Source: Cynocephalus volans (taxonomy: Eukaryota; Chordata; Mammalia; Dermoptera; Cynocephalidae). Taken from it: a stretch of 64,000 bases of DNA. Shown piece after piece: positions 24,901 through 37,880 of the stretch. The stretch is from contig NC_084462.1 in assembly GCF_027409185.1 (NCBI RefSeq), positions 41,116,679 to 41,180,678 on the forward strand. Reading direction: 5' to 3'. Both the position numbers and the translations under genes were made by a program. Numbering within the stretch: the stretch's first letter is position 1; each line of letters begins with the position of its first letter. The notes below the pieces were generated by a model. That model was not told the DNA's origin. It saw only the letters and a program-made list of their open reading frames with translations, and did no database searches.

Positions 24901-26668
24901 TCCCCAGAGAGGGTCCTTGCCCTCAGTTGTTCCTGTGCATACGAAGACCCTCTTAGAAGAGCGTTACACTGCAAATCCACAGATGGCACAAAAGGCCCCG
25001 TGCCAACTGTGCAATGCATGTCAGAGGAGGGGCTGAGCGGGTTCTAAACTCTTCTGTGTCTACTCAGGTTCTTAGCAGTGGCCAAGTCCCAACCCCAAAT
25101 ATAGCCTCTGTTGTAATCCATGTGCAGTTCCTCTCTCAGCCCCACCCAGCCACATACAGAAGCTCACTCCATAGGCACAGACTCTCTGAGGACAACCTCA
25201 GCAGACTGTCATGACTTGAAGGACCTGGTTGACCCTCTAAGGCCAGCACATAGGTTGGGAAGAAGGTGGGGGCTGAAGGCCAGCTCCCAACACTCACAAG
25301 CAGAGAGGCAGGGGGTGCCTGGCTCTGCGGGGAGGTAAGGCACAGGATTTAGGGTCCAGGTCTGTCAAGGCTGGTGTGCAGCCTCCCTCTCCATGGCCAG
25401 GAGACATGTGTTCAGTTTCTCTCAGCTGCTGAGTTCAGCTGCATGCCACATTGGTTTCTCACTATTGGACATTTACATCCCAATGAGCAGATGCCAGGCA
25501 CCTTCACCAGCCCTCCTTTCTACCCTGCAACAGCCACTATGACTCTAAGCTTACAGCCCTAGGACTCCCATTCTTGAAACTTACCAGAATTCTGACTTGG
25601 GCTCTAAACATTTCAGAAAATGGCCTCTGAATGAAACCAACAAAATTCAAAACCAAGAAGACACCAAGGAATATAGATTAACCCCCTGTGAAAACAGGAT
25701 TGGAGGCAACCTTGACCGTGGTCCCTGTGCACTTCTCATTTAAAGAAACAAAAGTATCTCAGCAGCTCAAGGAACAAAGTCACGCTCAAGCTCAAGAGGC
25801 ACAAGACCACCTGCCCCTGCACTGCACAGGCACATACACATGCACACACACACAACAGACATGTTCACACATATGCATTAGTGCACACACACGTGTGCAC
25901 ACCCATGCCTTCCTCTCCCACCAATAAAAAAGAAACCAAAGAAAGTGAAAGGCAGAAGAGATGCTGGGCTCATGGAAACCAGTAGTGCTTTTCTCCTACT
26001 GACTGCATTTCCATCAATGATGCCACTGTTTTACATTGAGGTCCCAGCCCCCCAGGAGTGCACCAGCAAAGATGGTGCAGGAGGGGCAGGGGAAACCACC
26101 ACAGTCACTGGAAAGGAAGCTGGGAAGAGCTCTGATTCTTACTGACGTCCATTCCCCTCCCTCAGTTGGATACAGAGAGCTCATTTTACAAGAGATTCCA
26201 ATCGCTGCTCTTTTTCGCAGCTCCTCTGGTTCCACTGATGCTGGCATCCCCGGCCTTGCTCCTTTGATCTCCTCAAAGCTGTGACCTGACTCGGGGCCTG
26301 CTCACCCCTCTCAGGACAGCCCGGCCCTCGGCTCCTCCAGCAGCTTGTTATCAGGCAGCCTCTCTGGTGTCCCCTCCTAAGCCCAACACCAGCTGAGAGC
26401 AAAAACGACCTCACTTGCTTCTGACCTCCCACTGGACAGCGCTGTTCCTCGTGGGTGCTAGGGGGTGAATACTGACCTAATGGGAAGACCACCTTTAAAT
26501 GCTCTACTTAGTAAATTCCTTTTCCACTCGCACCCCCCCAGCAGCAGTGTCTTCTACTGTGGGAGAGGACAGAGAGATGACAGAAACCCATTACTGACAA
26601 ACCGTCCATCATGCAGCACTGTCCACCCATGTAGTGATGGGTAAGATGGGAGAAAAGTTGCTGCTTAC
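21932..26668. other. FAN1-remnant intron; no exon seen
   Basis: GC-richer intronic sequence. The long frames at 22309-23116 on both strands overlap each other, lack motifs and look like composition effects. A degenerate CA/TGCA tract lies at 25830-25905. Confidence 0.45.
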
Positions 26669-26819
26669 CCTGGTCAAAGCCACTGTGCCTGTAATAGGCC
26701 AGCGCCAGCTCCTCCACAGAGCACAGGACCGTGGTGGGGGTGGCAGCCTCCCTGGCCTCCATCACAAACACAGACTTGCCCATCCCACACTGCGGGCACA
26801 GCCTGCCCGTGATGGTCAC
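26669..26819 (-). pseudogene. FAN1: FAN1 remnant, exon for residues 780-830, undamaged
   Basis: 151 nt, acceptor gccatcccag, donor CAGG|GTAAGC. Encodes [40 protein letters not shown] and DQG with no lesion. The best preserved exon of the set. Confidence 0.93.
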
Positions 26820-27281
26820 CTGGGATGGCAGCACAAGAACGCCCGTCAGCCTCAGCCTCGCTCCAGCGAAACTCCCTGGAAACCCACCCGCAGTGTCCTG
26901 AGGATGAGCTTTCCTACCCCAAAGCCAGCCACTCAGCAGACCGCACGGCATGTGGCCCACGCTTGCACACCTATGAGGATGTGACAGTTCATTGTCCCAG
27001 CCCTCGGACGGCATCTGCCACCAGGACTACCCTCCAGGGTCCGGACCAGCAGGTGAAACTGGCAGATGCTGTGAGTCCCTACTCAGGGGTTGTGTCACTC
27101 CACCCAGGGTGTGATCAAACCAGCCAGCCCAGGCGTCAGGGTGAAGATGGGGGCAGTGGCATAGCCGTGTTCCAAGTGTAAAAGAAGATATGCCCCCCAA
27201 AACCATCCTAGCTTGCTTCCGGCCAGAAAAAACCCAAGTGAATGGGTTTAAGTCCAAAGCGTTGGAAGGATATGTACTTAC

Positions 27282-27445
27282 ATGCCTCACGTCTCCCACG
27301 CTCATTTCTGGTAGCTGATGGAGGAGATGCGTGTACCTTTTACAGCTTGGAGACTCTCGCAGGCGCACAGCTCTCTGATAAAGTGAAAGATGGTGCCCTG
27401 TTCTCACATCTGGATCCGCAGCCCTTCCATGATGCACTTAATAGC
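27282..27445 (-). pseudogene. FAN1: FAN1 remnant, exon for residues 725-779, 1-base deletion
   Basis: 164 nt against 165 expected. The start reads IKCIMEGL, then one base is lost in the LAD codons. Afterwards the frame continues [38 protein letters not shown] and SVGDVRH before donor GTAAGT. Confidence 0.93.
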
Positions 27446-28039
27446 CTAGCAGATAACGTGGTCACACATCAGGATTCCAGAAGATCCTCTGGGAGCATCC
27501 ATTAATTTAGTTGGACAGGAAACTCCACTGTTAGTTATTCAATTTTGCTAATTAGCGAATGAGCAAACAGCACTTCTAGAAATACAGGCTACTTCTTTAG
27601 ATCTTAATCCGATGTTTTTAACACACAGAGACTATAATTTTTACTGTCAATTTGCCGAAGTACAGACGGCCTATTATCCACATGGACAGTGGATCCCAGT
27701 GTCCACCTCTTCACAGACATCACGAACCTCAGGGACACCCCTATGTCACAGGCTAGAGGAGAGTTTCGAGGAGAACTTGGCTCAGTGATTCTCAGGACAT
27801 CACCTAGGGAGCTTTGAAAGAAAACATGTGTCCTCCTCCTGATCCAGAGAATGAGAATCTCCAAAGCAGGGCCCAGACACCTGACCATGTCACAGCTCCC
27901 AGGTGAATCTCCCATGCAGTCAGGAACCACGAGCTGGGCCAGATTCCTTATTTATAGAGAGAAGAATCTAAGATTTGGAGGAGTTAAATGTATTTCCTAA
28001 GGTTCCTTAGAGTCAGACAAATACACAAACAGAAATACT

Positions 28040-28780
28040 GAAAATCACAAGGAGATACCACTTCACACCTACTGGTATGGCTATCATCAGAAAAATGGAA
28101 ATTAAGTGTTGGGGAGGTTGTGAATTGGAACCCTCATGCATTGCTGGTAAAAATCGTACAAACAGGGTGGGATGGTTAGCTCAGTTGGTTAAAGCACAGT
28201 GTTATAACACCAAGGTGAAGAGCTCGGATCCCCATACCAGCCAGCCACCAAAAAATAAAAATTAAAAAAATGTTGCAAACACTGTGACAAACAGTTCAGC
28301 TAAATGTATAATTACCATACAACCCAGCACTTCCACTTCTAGGGAGAACCCAGAGAATTGAAAACAGGCACTTAAACAGATATTTGTACATCCACGTTCA
28401 CAGCAGCATTATTAACAATAGTCAAAAGGTGGAAACAATGCAAGAGATAAGTAGATAAGATGTGGTATATTCTCTAGCCTTAAAAATGAAGTCCTGATAC
28501 AACAGGGACAAAGATTAGAAACTTTATGGTAAGTAAAAGGATAAATAATATTTCATTCTAGAGACAGAAACTAGACTAGAGGTTACCATGGACTGGGGGA
28601 AGGGAAACTAGAGAGGAGTTGCTTAGTAGTTACAGAGTTTCTGTTTGGTGATGGACAGTGGTGTTAGTTGCACAACAGACTATAATTAATGCCACTGAAT
28701 TATATACCTAAAAACTGTTATAATGGCCAATTTTATGTATGCTAGATACATTTTACAATAGAAAAAAACAACAGAAAAGC
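28040..28780 (+). mobile_element. L1 LINE, 3' portion, with nested SINE
   Basis: L1 ORF2 C-terminal text (aaggagataccacttcacac; aatgaagtcctgatacaaca) and a 3' UTR. Split by a SINE at about 28166-28272. Lies in an intron of the FAN1 remnant. Confidence 0.7.
28166..28272 (+). mobile_element. tRNA-Ile-like SINE, monomer
   Basis: gggatggttagctcagttgg with gttaaagcacagtgttataa and agctcggatccccataccag: the tRNA-Ile A and B boxes are readable. A-rich tail. Confidence 0.88.
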
Positions 28781-30914
28781 ACCAAACTGAAAATTAATGA
28801 ATGTTCAGGTCAACAAGAGTCAAGTGGTCACAAGAAATCCAGAGGGGAGAATGAGCCGCAGAAGCAGCAGGGCCGGGGGTGGAGGCCTGGTCCCAGGAGG
28901 GGCTGCTCGGGCCAGCTCCACCTCTGCCCTGGCCCGGCCTGGGTCACCTGCTGGCTCACAGCAGGAATAAGCATGCAGCGAGTAGATTCCTTCCCTGGAG
29001 ACTAATGCAAAGCACATAAGGAATGGTAACAAAATAACAAAGCTCTGAGTGCAGCTTGTAAGACCTCTGGGAAAAGGGTAAAAGGAACTAGGATTGTTTA
29101 GCATCATCTCAAAAAAAAGCTGAGTGGCTTGTCTGCCCTTATGAATAGGAGTGAATTCTCCTATTGGTAGAACTGTGACCAAGGACGAAATCTGCCAAAT
29201 CTTTTGAATCTTTATTTCACTGAAAATAAGAGGGGACATAAATACAAGCTTCCTCTATTCCACATTCAGTTCTGGGCTAACGAGGATTTCTCCTGCTAGT
29301 GCAGCCTCCATAGACATGGAGGGGTCAGGCAGCTCCACACCCACCTCCACAAGAGAAAACAGCGGTTGCTGGCTTTTTCCCTGGCACTCAAGGTAACACA
29401 GCACTTTTTCAGTTTAAGGCAGTAAAAGCAGTATGTCATGTTTCCACATTCCATGGTCAATTTTTTCCATCCCTACATCACCCTGACTCAGTGTGCCACT
29501 GGAAAAGACAAAATCTCGCATAGGCACAGTTCCCTCATTCAATGCCAGGCTGGAATGGAGATGGGAGGGAGGGGACCCAAGGCAGCCACACAAGGAGCCA
29601 CTGTTGCCACCAGCTCAAGAGCAGCAGCCTCTGAGCTCCCATCCTGCCTGGCTGTTGCTTTGTTACCCCTCTTCCACTGGGTGATGGAGCCGCAAAAGAT
29701 TACTAAAAAGCCCATCTCTTCTGAGCAGTGAGAAGCCCTGAAGGGGTTAATCTCCCGGAATCCTCAAGAGAGAGGCATTCCTTCCATTTGGGAAATTAAC
29801 CACGAATTGGGGGTTTCTTCCTGCATTTGTTCTCCAGACCAGGAAGTTACAGAAAGAGAACATAGGTGGGGTTATAGTTTAACAATATAGGCTGGTATCA
29901 TTCAGTAAAACAAGCAAGATGACATTCCATACTGCAAATTGCAAGAAGTTAAGTTGATCCACCAACAAACAGCTTGTCCTTAGTAAATATTTTCTTTTCT
30001 ACATACTTCCTACAGTGATTTCTTTAGCATATTTAAACAGCATTCAAGCAGTTTTCTTAACATATCTAAAGAGCAATCAGTAGGTTAGTCAATAGTCATT
30101 CAAGCTGGAATCAAACCAGCAACCTAAAACAGTCAAAGTACACAATTCCATCCCTAAATGGTGATTAGAACTGATTAGATGGCTTTTGCCAAACTTATCT
30201 GTGGACTTTCGTCCCCTACTCAAGAGACTTTTTGGCTCATTCATGCATTACCTAAAAATCCTATTCTAAGATCAAAGGAGAATCAAGATTTCTTACCCAC
30301 TACACCTGGCTGCATAGACGATAGAATCCCTCTACTTCCAAGTCTGCCAAGGTCCACAGGAAACACGGGGACCCGTGACAGAAGGTGGCCTGCTTGGGAC
30401 TAGTCACACAAGACAATACATGTCCCAACAGCAGACAGAGCAAAATGCCTCCGAGAGCACAGAGTTACTCCCAAGTGCCTGCAGTAAGAGAAGGAAGGGA
30501 ATGTTTTTTCATCACTCTTTCCACCTGGAGGCCCTGTGCAACAAAGAAAGAAAATCACCATTTCCAAAATAAAAAACACTTTCCTTGAGGCATTTGCTGA
30601 GGGCTGAGACGTCTCACTCTCCCTCTCCTTTAACTCCTAGATGCTAATTCCTAAATCCCAACAGAGTCCACTGCCATCCCATCTCCCAAACCAGTGAAGA
30701 GAAGACAAAAGCCTCCTGTCTTTATTGTAAAGCTTGTGTCAGCCTCCCTAGCATTTCTTCTAGGGTTGGAAGAACATGGACAAAAGAAGTATGTTAACAG
30801 AAGAAATAAATGTTCTAATTACATTTAGATTTTTAAGGCATTTAAAAGATTGCCATATTTTAAAAATTCATTTAAACATGAAAAGAGTTCCAGGTATGTT
30901 TCATTACTGAGTAC
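28781..30914. other. FAN1-remnant intron; nothing recognised
   Basis: No exon or clear repeat. The minus frame at 28820-29239 carries no motif. Confidence 0.45.
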
Positions 30915-31035
30915 CAGTTCCAGGCGCTTCAAGTGCTGGTGTAAGTTAAGAGCCAGTCAATCCCACCATCGGATTCTGTTGTCAGGACAATAAATTCTCT
31001 GAGACAAAAGGCTTTCCAGTTCCTTGACGGCTTCC
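30915..31035 (-). pseudogene. FAN1: FAN1 remnant, exon for residues 685-724, frameshift plus nonsense
   Basis: 121 nt against 120 expected. The start EAVKE is followed by one extra A, then the frame continues LESLLSQRIYCPDNR, IRWWD, TGA where human has CGA (Arg), and LALNLHQHLKRLEL. Acceptor attgcaatag, donor CTG|GTACTC. The CGA-to-TGA change is a CpG transition. Confidence 0.93.
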
Positions 31036-32218
31036 TATTGCAACAATAACAAGGAAAACTCATTAGATTCACACACAGAGAGAATCAAATGTAATTATAT
31101 TTAGAAGCCAAAAGGATTGGTAAAGTATATTTGTAACAATCTTTCCACTTTCTAAAATAAGGCCGAGGACCCTGGACTGCCAGGGCAGAGACTCTGAGAT
31201 GCTCTGTGGAGTGGGAGTGAGTTCCCTGATGTATCCCTACTTGTCACCTGGGTCCTCTGCCTATTGGTGCTGAGCTTATGGAGGCCTGTGAGGACTGCAC
31301 GACATCCTCTGCAAACCAAGTCAGCCACTGCAGAGTCACACAAGATCAAGCCCCAGGCAGCTGAGCACTGCTCAGGGCTGACGAGCCCCCAAGCTTCTGG
31401 GAACCCAGCAGGTCACAGGACCTGCAAGAGGGATTTGGGACAGGCAGGACAGTAATGAGGGGTATCCTCATTCAAACACCCTACTCAACAGGAAGCCCTC
31501 TAGATTCATGTAAATACTGCTCAGTCATTCATGTTAATCTTTTGTGCTTCATGGATCTCTTTGAAACATGTAATGGTCTACCCCAGAAAAATGCATAACC
31601 CCCCCCACACACACACACAATGTTAGGGTTCAGATTCCCCAAAGCCCATCCACAGATCCTCCTGGGATTCACAGACCCAAAAACCCAGCTTTAGCATATC
31701 CTCACTGTAAAATAACATTTTTCAATATGGAAATATCAAACACGACAAAAGTGAACTCTAGCAACTTCACAATGTTTAAATGAGGATATGGCCATATTTA
31801 TAATTTCTGATTATAAATTACTTCCAGACAACCCATGACAGCTGGGAGGGAAGCATAAGGAGATATGAGACTTCCACCTTAGAAATTTTGGGGGCCCTCC
31901 CAAGTCTCCCACCTAGTTCTGAAAGAGACTCAGGCTCAGGCTGCAAAGAACTGGCCGGCTCTCCCCACAGGGCTCTATCGTGACCCTCAGGCCACCCGGG
32001 TAGAGACACACCAACTCATGAGCAAGCAAAACAGCTGTTCACCTTCAGCCATCTTCTCTCCACTAACCTGAGAGCCAGCAGGTCGCCTACACTAGACACC
32101 CTTCTGTATATCACTGTGTGCTGACCCAATACGCAGGGAACGCTGGGACCCCAGGGGTTTCCCTCACAGGTTTGCTGCAGCCACATCCTACAAGGTGGGC
32201 AGGGCCATGTGCTCTAAT
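31036..32218. other. FAN1-remnant intron; nothing recognised
   Basis: Includes a short CA tract near 31605. No exon. Confidence 0.45.
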
Positions 32219-32327
32219 CTCATACAGGTGAAGTCTCTGCAATATTTCAACATTCCGAGACAGAATCGTTGTATAAATCCATCCAACAGTGAAACACTGC
32301 AGAAACAGTGGTAATTGCTCGTGGTAT
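32219..32327 (-). pseudogene. FAN1: FAN1 remnant, exon for residues 649-684, dead donor
   Basis: 109 nt, acceptor ttcgttttag. Encodes [20 protein letters not shown] and [16 protein letters not shown], open throughout. The next bases are ATTAGA where a GT donor is required (32217-32218 on the plus strand read at). Confidence 0.93.
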
Positions 32328-33538
32328 CTAAAACGAAGATATACAACAATAGTTTAATTATCTGGTTATTTGTTGTAAGACAATTGTAAGTAAGAAATGA
32401 CAAAGCAGACTGAACTCCTAGCTTTCAAAATATATACTCTAAATACTTTCTGTTGTGGACAGTTTCCTATACCACAAACCTACACTCTCCCCATCAGCCA
32501 CCATGTCTCGGGTCACCCAGTAAAGTGGGATGACAACAACTGGTAATGCTCCAACCAGGTCAGTAGACTCTGGCCCACAGCACACCAGGGCCCACTGCCT
32601 GATTTCCTAAATCCTGCAAACTAAGAATGCTTTTTACACTTTTAAGTGGTTAAAATAAACCAAAAGGAGACTACTACTCTGCAGGATGTGAAAATTACAT
32701 GAAACTCAAATTTCAGTGTCCATAAACAAGGGTTACTGGAGCACAGTCAAGCTCATTCATTTACGTGCTGCCCGTGGATGCATGTGCACTAACAACAAGG
32801 ACAGAGTGACGTTGCTGCCACAGAGACCATGTGGCCTGCAAAGCCTAAATAAAGACTAATTGTCCCTGGGCCAGAGAAGCTTATCAACCTCTGCTCTCCA
32901 ATAATCTAATTTCCTGGCTATGATTTTAAGTCAATTATATTTCTTTATAAAAAATATAACCTCAATGTTTTTCTTGAAAGAGGCATTTGATAACACTAAT
33001 TTTTTTCTCATCACTATGTAATAACAAAGGAAAAGAATTTCTTAACAAATACTAAAGGTGTTTAGCATTCGTCACACAGAAGAGTAAGAGATCATGTGCC
33101 ACGTACTTGGAACTGTTCAAGTGATGTCGCTCGGGTTGTCTTTTCCAGAGTAACTCCTACTGAGTTTCCATCAGAAGGACACGCCCAGTACGCTTCCCAC
33201 GTCTGTCCTGCTGCTGGGTCTCCCCGCATTAAATTCAGCTCACCAGGGCTCAGGGAAGCCAGCCCAGCAGACGGCAAACTGAAAGCCGGGCACTGCTCAT
33301 TTGAAGGACTGCTGTGCAGGAATCCGAGTTCCAAAAAACTCACTCTAAACTTGCAGACATTTCCTTCTATTGCACACAGCACTTGACTCTATGAAAAGAG
33401 AGTAAAAAATTCTGTTCCACAGCTAGTTTGACCACAGAGCAAATGTAGTATGTTCTTCATGAAGAAAATTGCCGTAAGCGGTTGGAGTAACTTGGTAAAT
33501 AAGTTAATTTTGGCAGATATCTAAGAAAAAAATCTCAC
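32328..33538. other. FAN1-remnant intron
   Basis: Contains overlapping 96-codon frames on both strands at about 33092-33386. Human FAN1 splices directly across this position, so these are treated as chance. Confidence 0.45.
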
Positions 33539-33670
33539 CTCAAGGAAGGGTGGTTTTTCAGTTTGTTCCAGTCCCTTTTTGCACATTGAGAGAGCTCCTT
33601 AGCTTCTTCCCAGTTCCCACTGGCCATCGCAGTGGAAATGTCACTCAGCGAGTGCACGGCCGCTGCATAC
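33539..33670 (-). pseudogene. FAN1: FAN1 remnant, exon for residues 605-648
   Basis: 132 nt, acceptor tttcccacag, donor AG|GTGAGA. Encodes [26 protein letters not shown] and [15 protein letters not shown], open throughout. First exon of the remnant on the minus strand. The exon expected before it (ending DRDDLIR) is missing. Confidence 0.93.
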
Positions 33671-34217
33671 CTGTGGGAAAATGCTATCCAATTTTCACAC
33701 ATGAATGAGTGTTTCCACAAAAATTACCACATCCCACCTCGAGATCTAATCCTAAACAGTAAAAGTGTGTTTTTGAAAATATGAGGGTTCTTTAAGTTTT
33801 AATCTAGCAAGAACATAGCATAACTAACCCAATAGAGTAGCCCAGAAAACTGATACAGGCCATCCGACTAGAAAGACAAACACATTTACACTGTATTACT
33901 ACATAACGTGTTCCATTATATAAACCTGACAGTGATCGGCTCATCACTCTCAATTTCTAGCACTTGTTCATCATTTATTCATTCAACCACCTGGCAGCAA
34001 CCATGTAAACATGTAACTGACTTCAGAATTGGAGTAAGATGTAGACTTTGATAGTTTAACAACTTATAGTCAGAGGTAGCCAGAGGGGTACTGCCCAAGC
34101 AAAGAGGATTACTTGGAATATTTCAAAAATGACTTCAGGAACACTGGGAGATAGCAATGCTGAAATGTTGACACCACTTAGCTGAAGAAAGACGTCTTCT
34201 CATTGCTGCTGCTTCTT
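33671..34217. other. No gene seen
   Basis: Where the upstream FAN1 exons would begin. None found up to MPHOSPH10. Confidence 0.45.
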
Positions 34218-34321
34218 TTGTTTTGTTTTGTTTTTTAGAGGCTGGTCTTTACAGGGATCTGAACCCTTGACCTTGATGTTATCACACTGAGCTCTAACCA
34301 ACTGGACTAATCATCCAGCCC
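34218..34321 (-). mobile_element. tRNA-Ile-like SINE, monomer
   Basis: Reverse-oriented: tail as ttttgttttgttttttagag, then gatctgaacccttgaccttg and gagctctaaccaactggact. A short ctcattgct repeat on both sides is a likely target duplication. Confidence 0.85.
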
Positions 34322-35340
34322 CTCATTGCTTCTGTATACCAAAAACAAAAACATTTGACCAACGGATGCTGGATGCTGTTACACTCTGAGTACATATTCA
34401 CTGTATTTTGGACTTATATCTACAAGAAAGCATGTAATATCAGTATATACAAACACTGTAAAATAAAAACAAAAGAAATTATCTCCAATTGTAAAAATTT
34501 GTTCACAAATTCTTAGGTCTCATTCTTTTCACGGTATGCTACTGGACAATTTGAAGGTCACTAAGAAAAGACAGTGCACAGAGAATAGCCTACAGGCTAG
34601 TACAGCCTGGCAGGAGCACTCTCCCCACCCCAGCACGGCAGGTGGTCAGGAGAGGCACCCAGCACCCAGCATCACAGCTTGATCCGAGTCTCACCTCAAA
34701 GAGACCATCTAAAACCAACCCTATTGTGCCCCACCTCCTGTCTCTCTTCACCACCTCCAAGCCAGCCCCCATCACCACCTGGACTCATGCGGGCAGTGCC
34801 CACCCCTCCCCTCAGGGGTGCCTGGCACTGCTGAACGGGGAAAGCATCCTCTCCCAGCGCCACCCCCTCGCCCCGCCCTCTGCATCCCACCTTCTCTAAC
34901 CCTGGCTAAGCACAGCCCCCCCACCCCCCGCAGCCTCCCTTCTTGCAGCCCTCCCACCCTGGGAGCAGCCGTCCTTTCTGCCCCCTGCTGCCCCCAAGTC
35001 CCAAATCATCCTCCTTCCGCTTTGGAAGCCCCCGTTCCTGGGAAGCCCTGTGTGAAACTACTCCACGATGACTACGCTAGTTGTCGGGCTCTTTTACCTG
35101 CTGGTAATCCTGCACCAACTGGGCCAACTGTTGAGCTAAGGCTTGGTCTGGAGCCCACAGACCCCTCAAGCCTGTTCACAGACTGGGTCACAAACCCTTC
35201 ATACACCAGGCTGGGTCCCCAGACCTGCAGTCTATGAGCTAGGTAACCGGCCAAAAGGTCCTTGGAGCCAAAGTTTGGAAAGCATGGCTGCGCAGGGCGG
35301 ACGCTGGAGGCCGACGCCTGCCCACCTGCTTCACCAAACT
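34322..35340. other. GC-rich non-coding DNA
   Basis: C-rich on the plus strand with many overlapping spurious frames. Parts near 34690-34760 recall L2 3' text, weakly. Confidence 0.4.
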
Positions 35341-35432
35341 CTTCTCTCTCTCTCTCTCCCTCCGTCCCTCCCTCCCTCCCTCTCTCTCTCCACCCTCCCC
35401 ACCCTCCCTCCTCCCCGTCCCTCCCCCTCTCT
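35341..35432. repeat. Pyrimidine (CT/CCCT)n tract
   Basis: Roughly 90 bases of almost pure C and T on the plus strand. Confidence 0.9.
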
Positions 35433-35493
35433 GAAGAACACAGGAATAGCAACAAAACTAAAAAGATACATTGGCGTGCATGAGCACTAACTC

Positions 35494-35540
<47 letters not shown>
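35494..35540. repeat. (CA)n microsatellite
   Basis: About 23 uninterrupted CA units. Confidence 0.97.
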
Positions 35541-35542
<2 letters not shown>

Positions 35543-36589
35543 TGCTTACAAATGATGTGCTAAAACCACACCCAGCTGGACCCGAGGTGAGGGCCCTGAC
35601 CAAACTATTCTATTTTCCCAACACCCTGCGTTCCTGGGAAGCGCACGTCTCTCCTTGAGGGCATCTGCTGATCTCCCGGCACCAGCCAGTGGCTTCTGTC
35701 ACCTTCTGAAACCGTCACCGTCACCTCATCCTTGCTCCACCTCCCATCACCCCGGCCCGTGACTTTGACATCTGTGAGGGCAGAGCACTCGCTCAGTTCC
35801 CAGAACCCCTCCGATTACCCCCTTCTCCGCTCCTCTTCTGCCAACCACGTGCCCAGGCCACTCAGAACCTTCTCGCCACTGCCCCCGCCCCAGCTCCGGG
35901 GCTGCCGAGGCCACTGCTCCAGCTCCGCACACTCCCCACCCCCACCGAGCGCGTCCCCTCCAGCCCCAGGCGGGCGCCTCCTGTAGCCGCAGCCTCTCCC
36001 GGGCCCAGCCACCCCAGCACGTGCGCACACGGACGCCTGCTCTCGCTGTCCCCAGGGCCCTGATCTCCTGCAGGCGGTCACAGGACCAGGCTGACCGCTG
36101 TCACCTCACCGCAGACCCCAGGCTGAGGACGGGCACGTGCTCTTGCCGCTCAGCGCAAGGAGAGGTCTGTCCCCCCTGTGCGGGACCGCGCCCCCTCCGC
36201 TGCCTCCCGCAGCCCCCACCACGCAGCCTGCGCTGCGACTCCTGCCCAGGACAGGGCAGGGTCAGGAGAAGCAGCTCGGGCTCGCCCTTTTCTCCTCCTT
36301 CCTCCCTCTGCGCTCGCACCCCAGCGCCGCCGGCTTTCCAAGGGTCTGTCCTGGGGTTGTCCCCTTCTCCTTCACCATCAACCCCTCCTTTCCACGCTCA
36401 TCAGCGCGTGCACACACACACGTGCACACGCACCAGCACGTCCTGTCTCTGAGAATCCACGAAAGGACACTGCCTCGCCCTCACGTGCACCACAGCAGTG
36501 GAGCCACACCTGCCCCAGCTGTGTTACCACCTCCCCTTCCTCCCCACCGGCTTCGGTTCCCCCCACGTGTCCCTCTGCAGCTCTCTTGC
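35541..36589. other. GC-rich non-coding DNA, moderate CpG
   Basis: Richest in CpG at 35880-36240. No exon with credible splice sites and protein homology was found. It is not clearly a promoter. Confidence 0.4.
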
Positions 36590-37690
36590 CCGGGTCACCA
36601 ACAGCGCACCTCTCGCTAAACCCAATGGGCACTTTTCTGACCCCACGTTCACTCCACCTCCTCACTACTTCACACAAGTGACTATTCATCCTTGCGACGC
36701 TGTCTTCTCTAGGCTTCTAAGTGACACCTGCTCGGATTCTCCTGCTTTCCTGGCTGCTCCCCGTCTCTGCCCATCTCTGAATGCCGCTGCCACCCCGCCT
36801 TCCTCCTCTTCTCCCTCGGGACCTCGTTCAGGTCCCTGGCTTCAAACACCACACGCATGCCAGTGGCTCTCAAAATTCTCTCCAGGCTGGACCTGTTCCC
36901 TGAGCTCCTGACAGCACGTCCCACGCCACACGACAGCTTCACCTGAGCGCTGATGGCACCCCACACGCCGACTCTGCAGCATCACGCCCCCAACACCGTA
37001 GCACTCCACGGCCCCCATCGCACTGGATGGCACCCCCCACCCCAAGGCTGGACACCAGAGCCACCCTGGATCCACTCCTCCCTTCTCCACCTCCACCTAG
37101 TGGTGGTCAAGTCTCATCTGTTCCATTTCCAGACCATCTCATGTGGACTGTCCTCTCCACTGCTGCCACCACCAGCCCCAGGCAGCCCTCCTTCCCCTAG
37201 ACCACCACCAAGGTCAACCTAGCTTCCCTGAGGCTTCTCCTGCTACCCTGTAACCCCTGTCCACAGGATGCTTTTGTAACAACATGGAACAGATCACGCA
37301 CCTGCCTAAACCTCTTATGTGGCTTCCGTTACTCAGGGAACAGATTCAGCCTGCTCGCCAGAGATCCGAGGCCGAGCACCTCTGGCTGCTGCAGTCCTGG
37401 CTAGCTGGCCACTACTGCCCCTGGAGCTTTAGCACAGAGTTCTCCCAAGTTTTTCCAACTCAGCCAGCTCCTTCCTGCCTCAGGCCTGTGCAGACCTCCA
37501 TGTGGGGATGCAGGCTCCCAGACCCCTATACAGCTACCTCCTCCTCATTCTAAGTCCCACTTCAGATGCCACCTCTCTAGGGACACCCTCCCCAACACTC
37601 TGCCTATAAAGTAGAACTGCTCCAGCCCACCCCTCAATTACCAACCACTTTTTACATGCTGTTATTATTCTGTTTATTTTCTGTCTCCCC
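36590..37690 (+). mobile_element. L2-like LINE, degenerate
   Basis: Recognisable phrases in order: ctaaacccaatgggcacttt, tggcttcaaacaccacacgc, tcatgtggactgtcctctcc and a 3' part with cctcaggcctgtgcagacct and gttattattctgtttatttt. An ancient element in sense direction, mutated throughout. Confidence 0.55.
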
Positions 37691-37699
37691 ACTGAAACG

Positions 37700-37880
37700 T
37701 ACCTGCAACAAGGTGCCATCTTGAACCAGACAGCAGCCCTCCCCAGACACCAAATTTGCTAGTGCCATGATTGTGGACTTCCCAGCCTCCAGAACTATAA
37801 GTAATAAACTCTGTTGTTTAGAATTACCCAATCTCAGATATTTTTTTATAGCAGCACAAACGGACTAAAACAGACTAAAA
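37700..37880 (+). mobile_element. MaLR-type LTR, 3' part
   Basis: tggacttcccagcctccaga, then aagtaataaactctgttgtt, then tatagcagcacaaacggact: the usual end of an MLT1/MST-class LTR. No internal retroviral genes. Confidence 0.6.

Noticed and set aside
33092-33386. 96-codon frame between two FAN1 exons that could be spliced in
   Set aside because: Human FAN1 joins residues 648 and 649 directly, the opposite strand is equally open, and the acceptor would need the second of two AGs.
35732-36911. A GC-rich gene or FAN1 first exon between FAN1 and MPHOSPH10
   Set aside because: No UBZ or SAP text from FAN1 could be read, frames are open on both strands, and the right part resembles an L2-like LINE.
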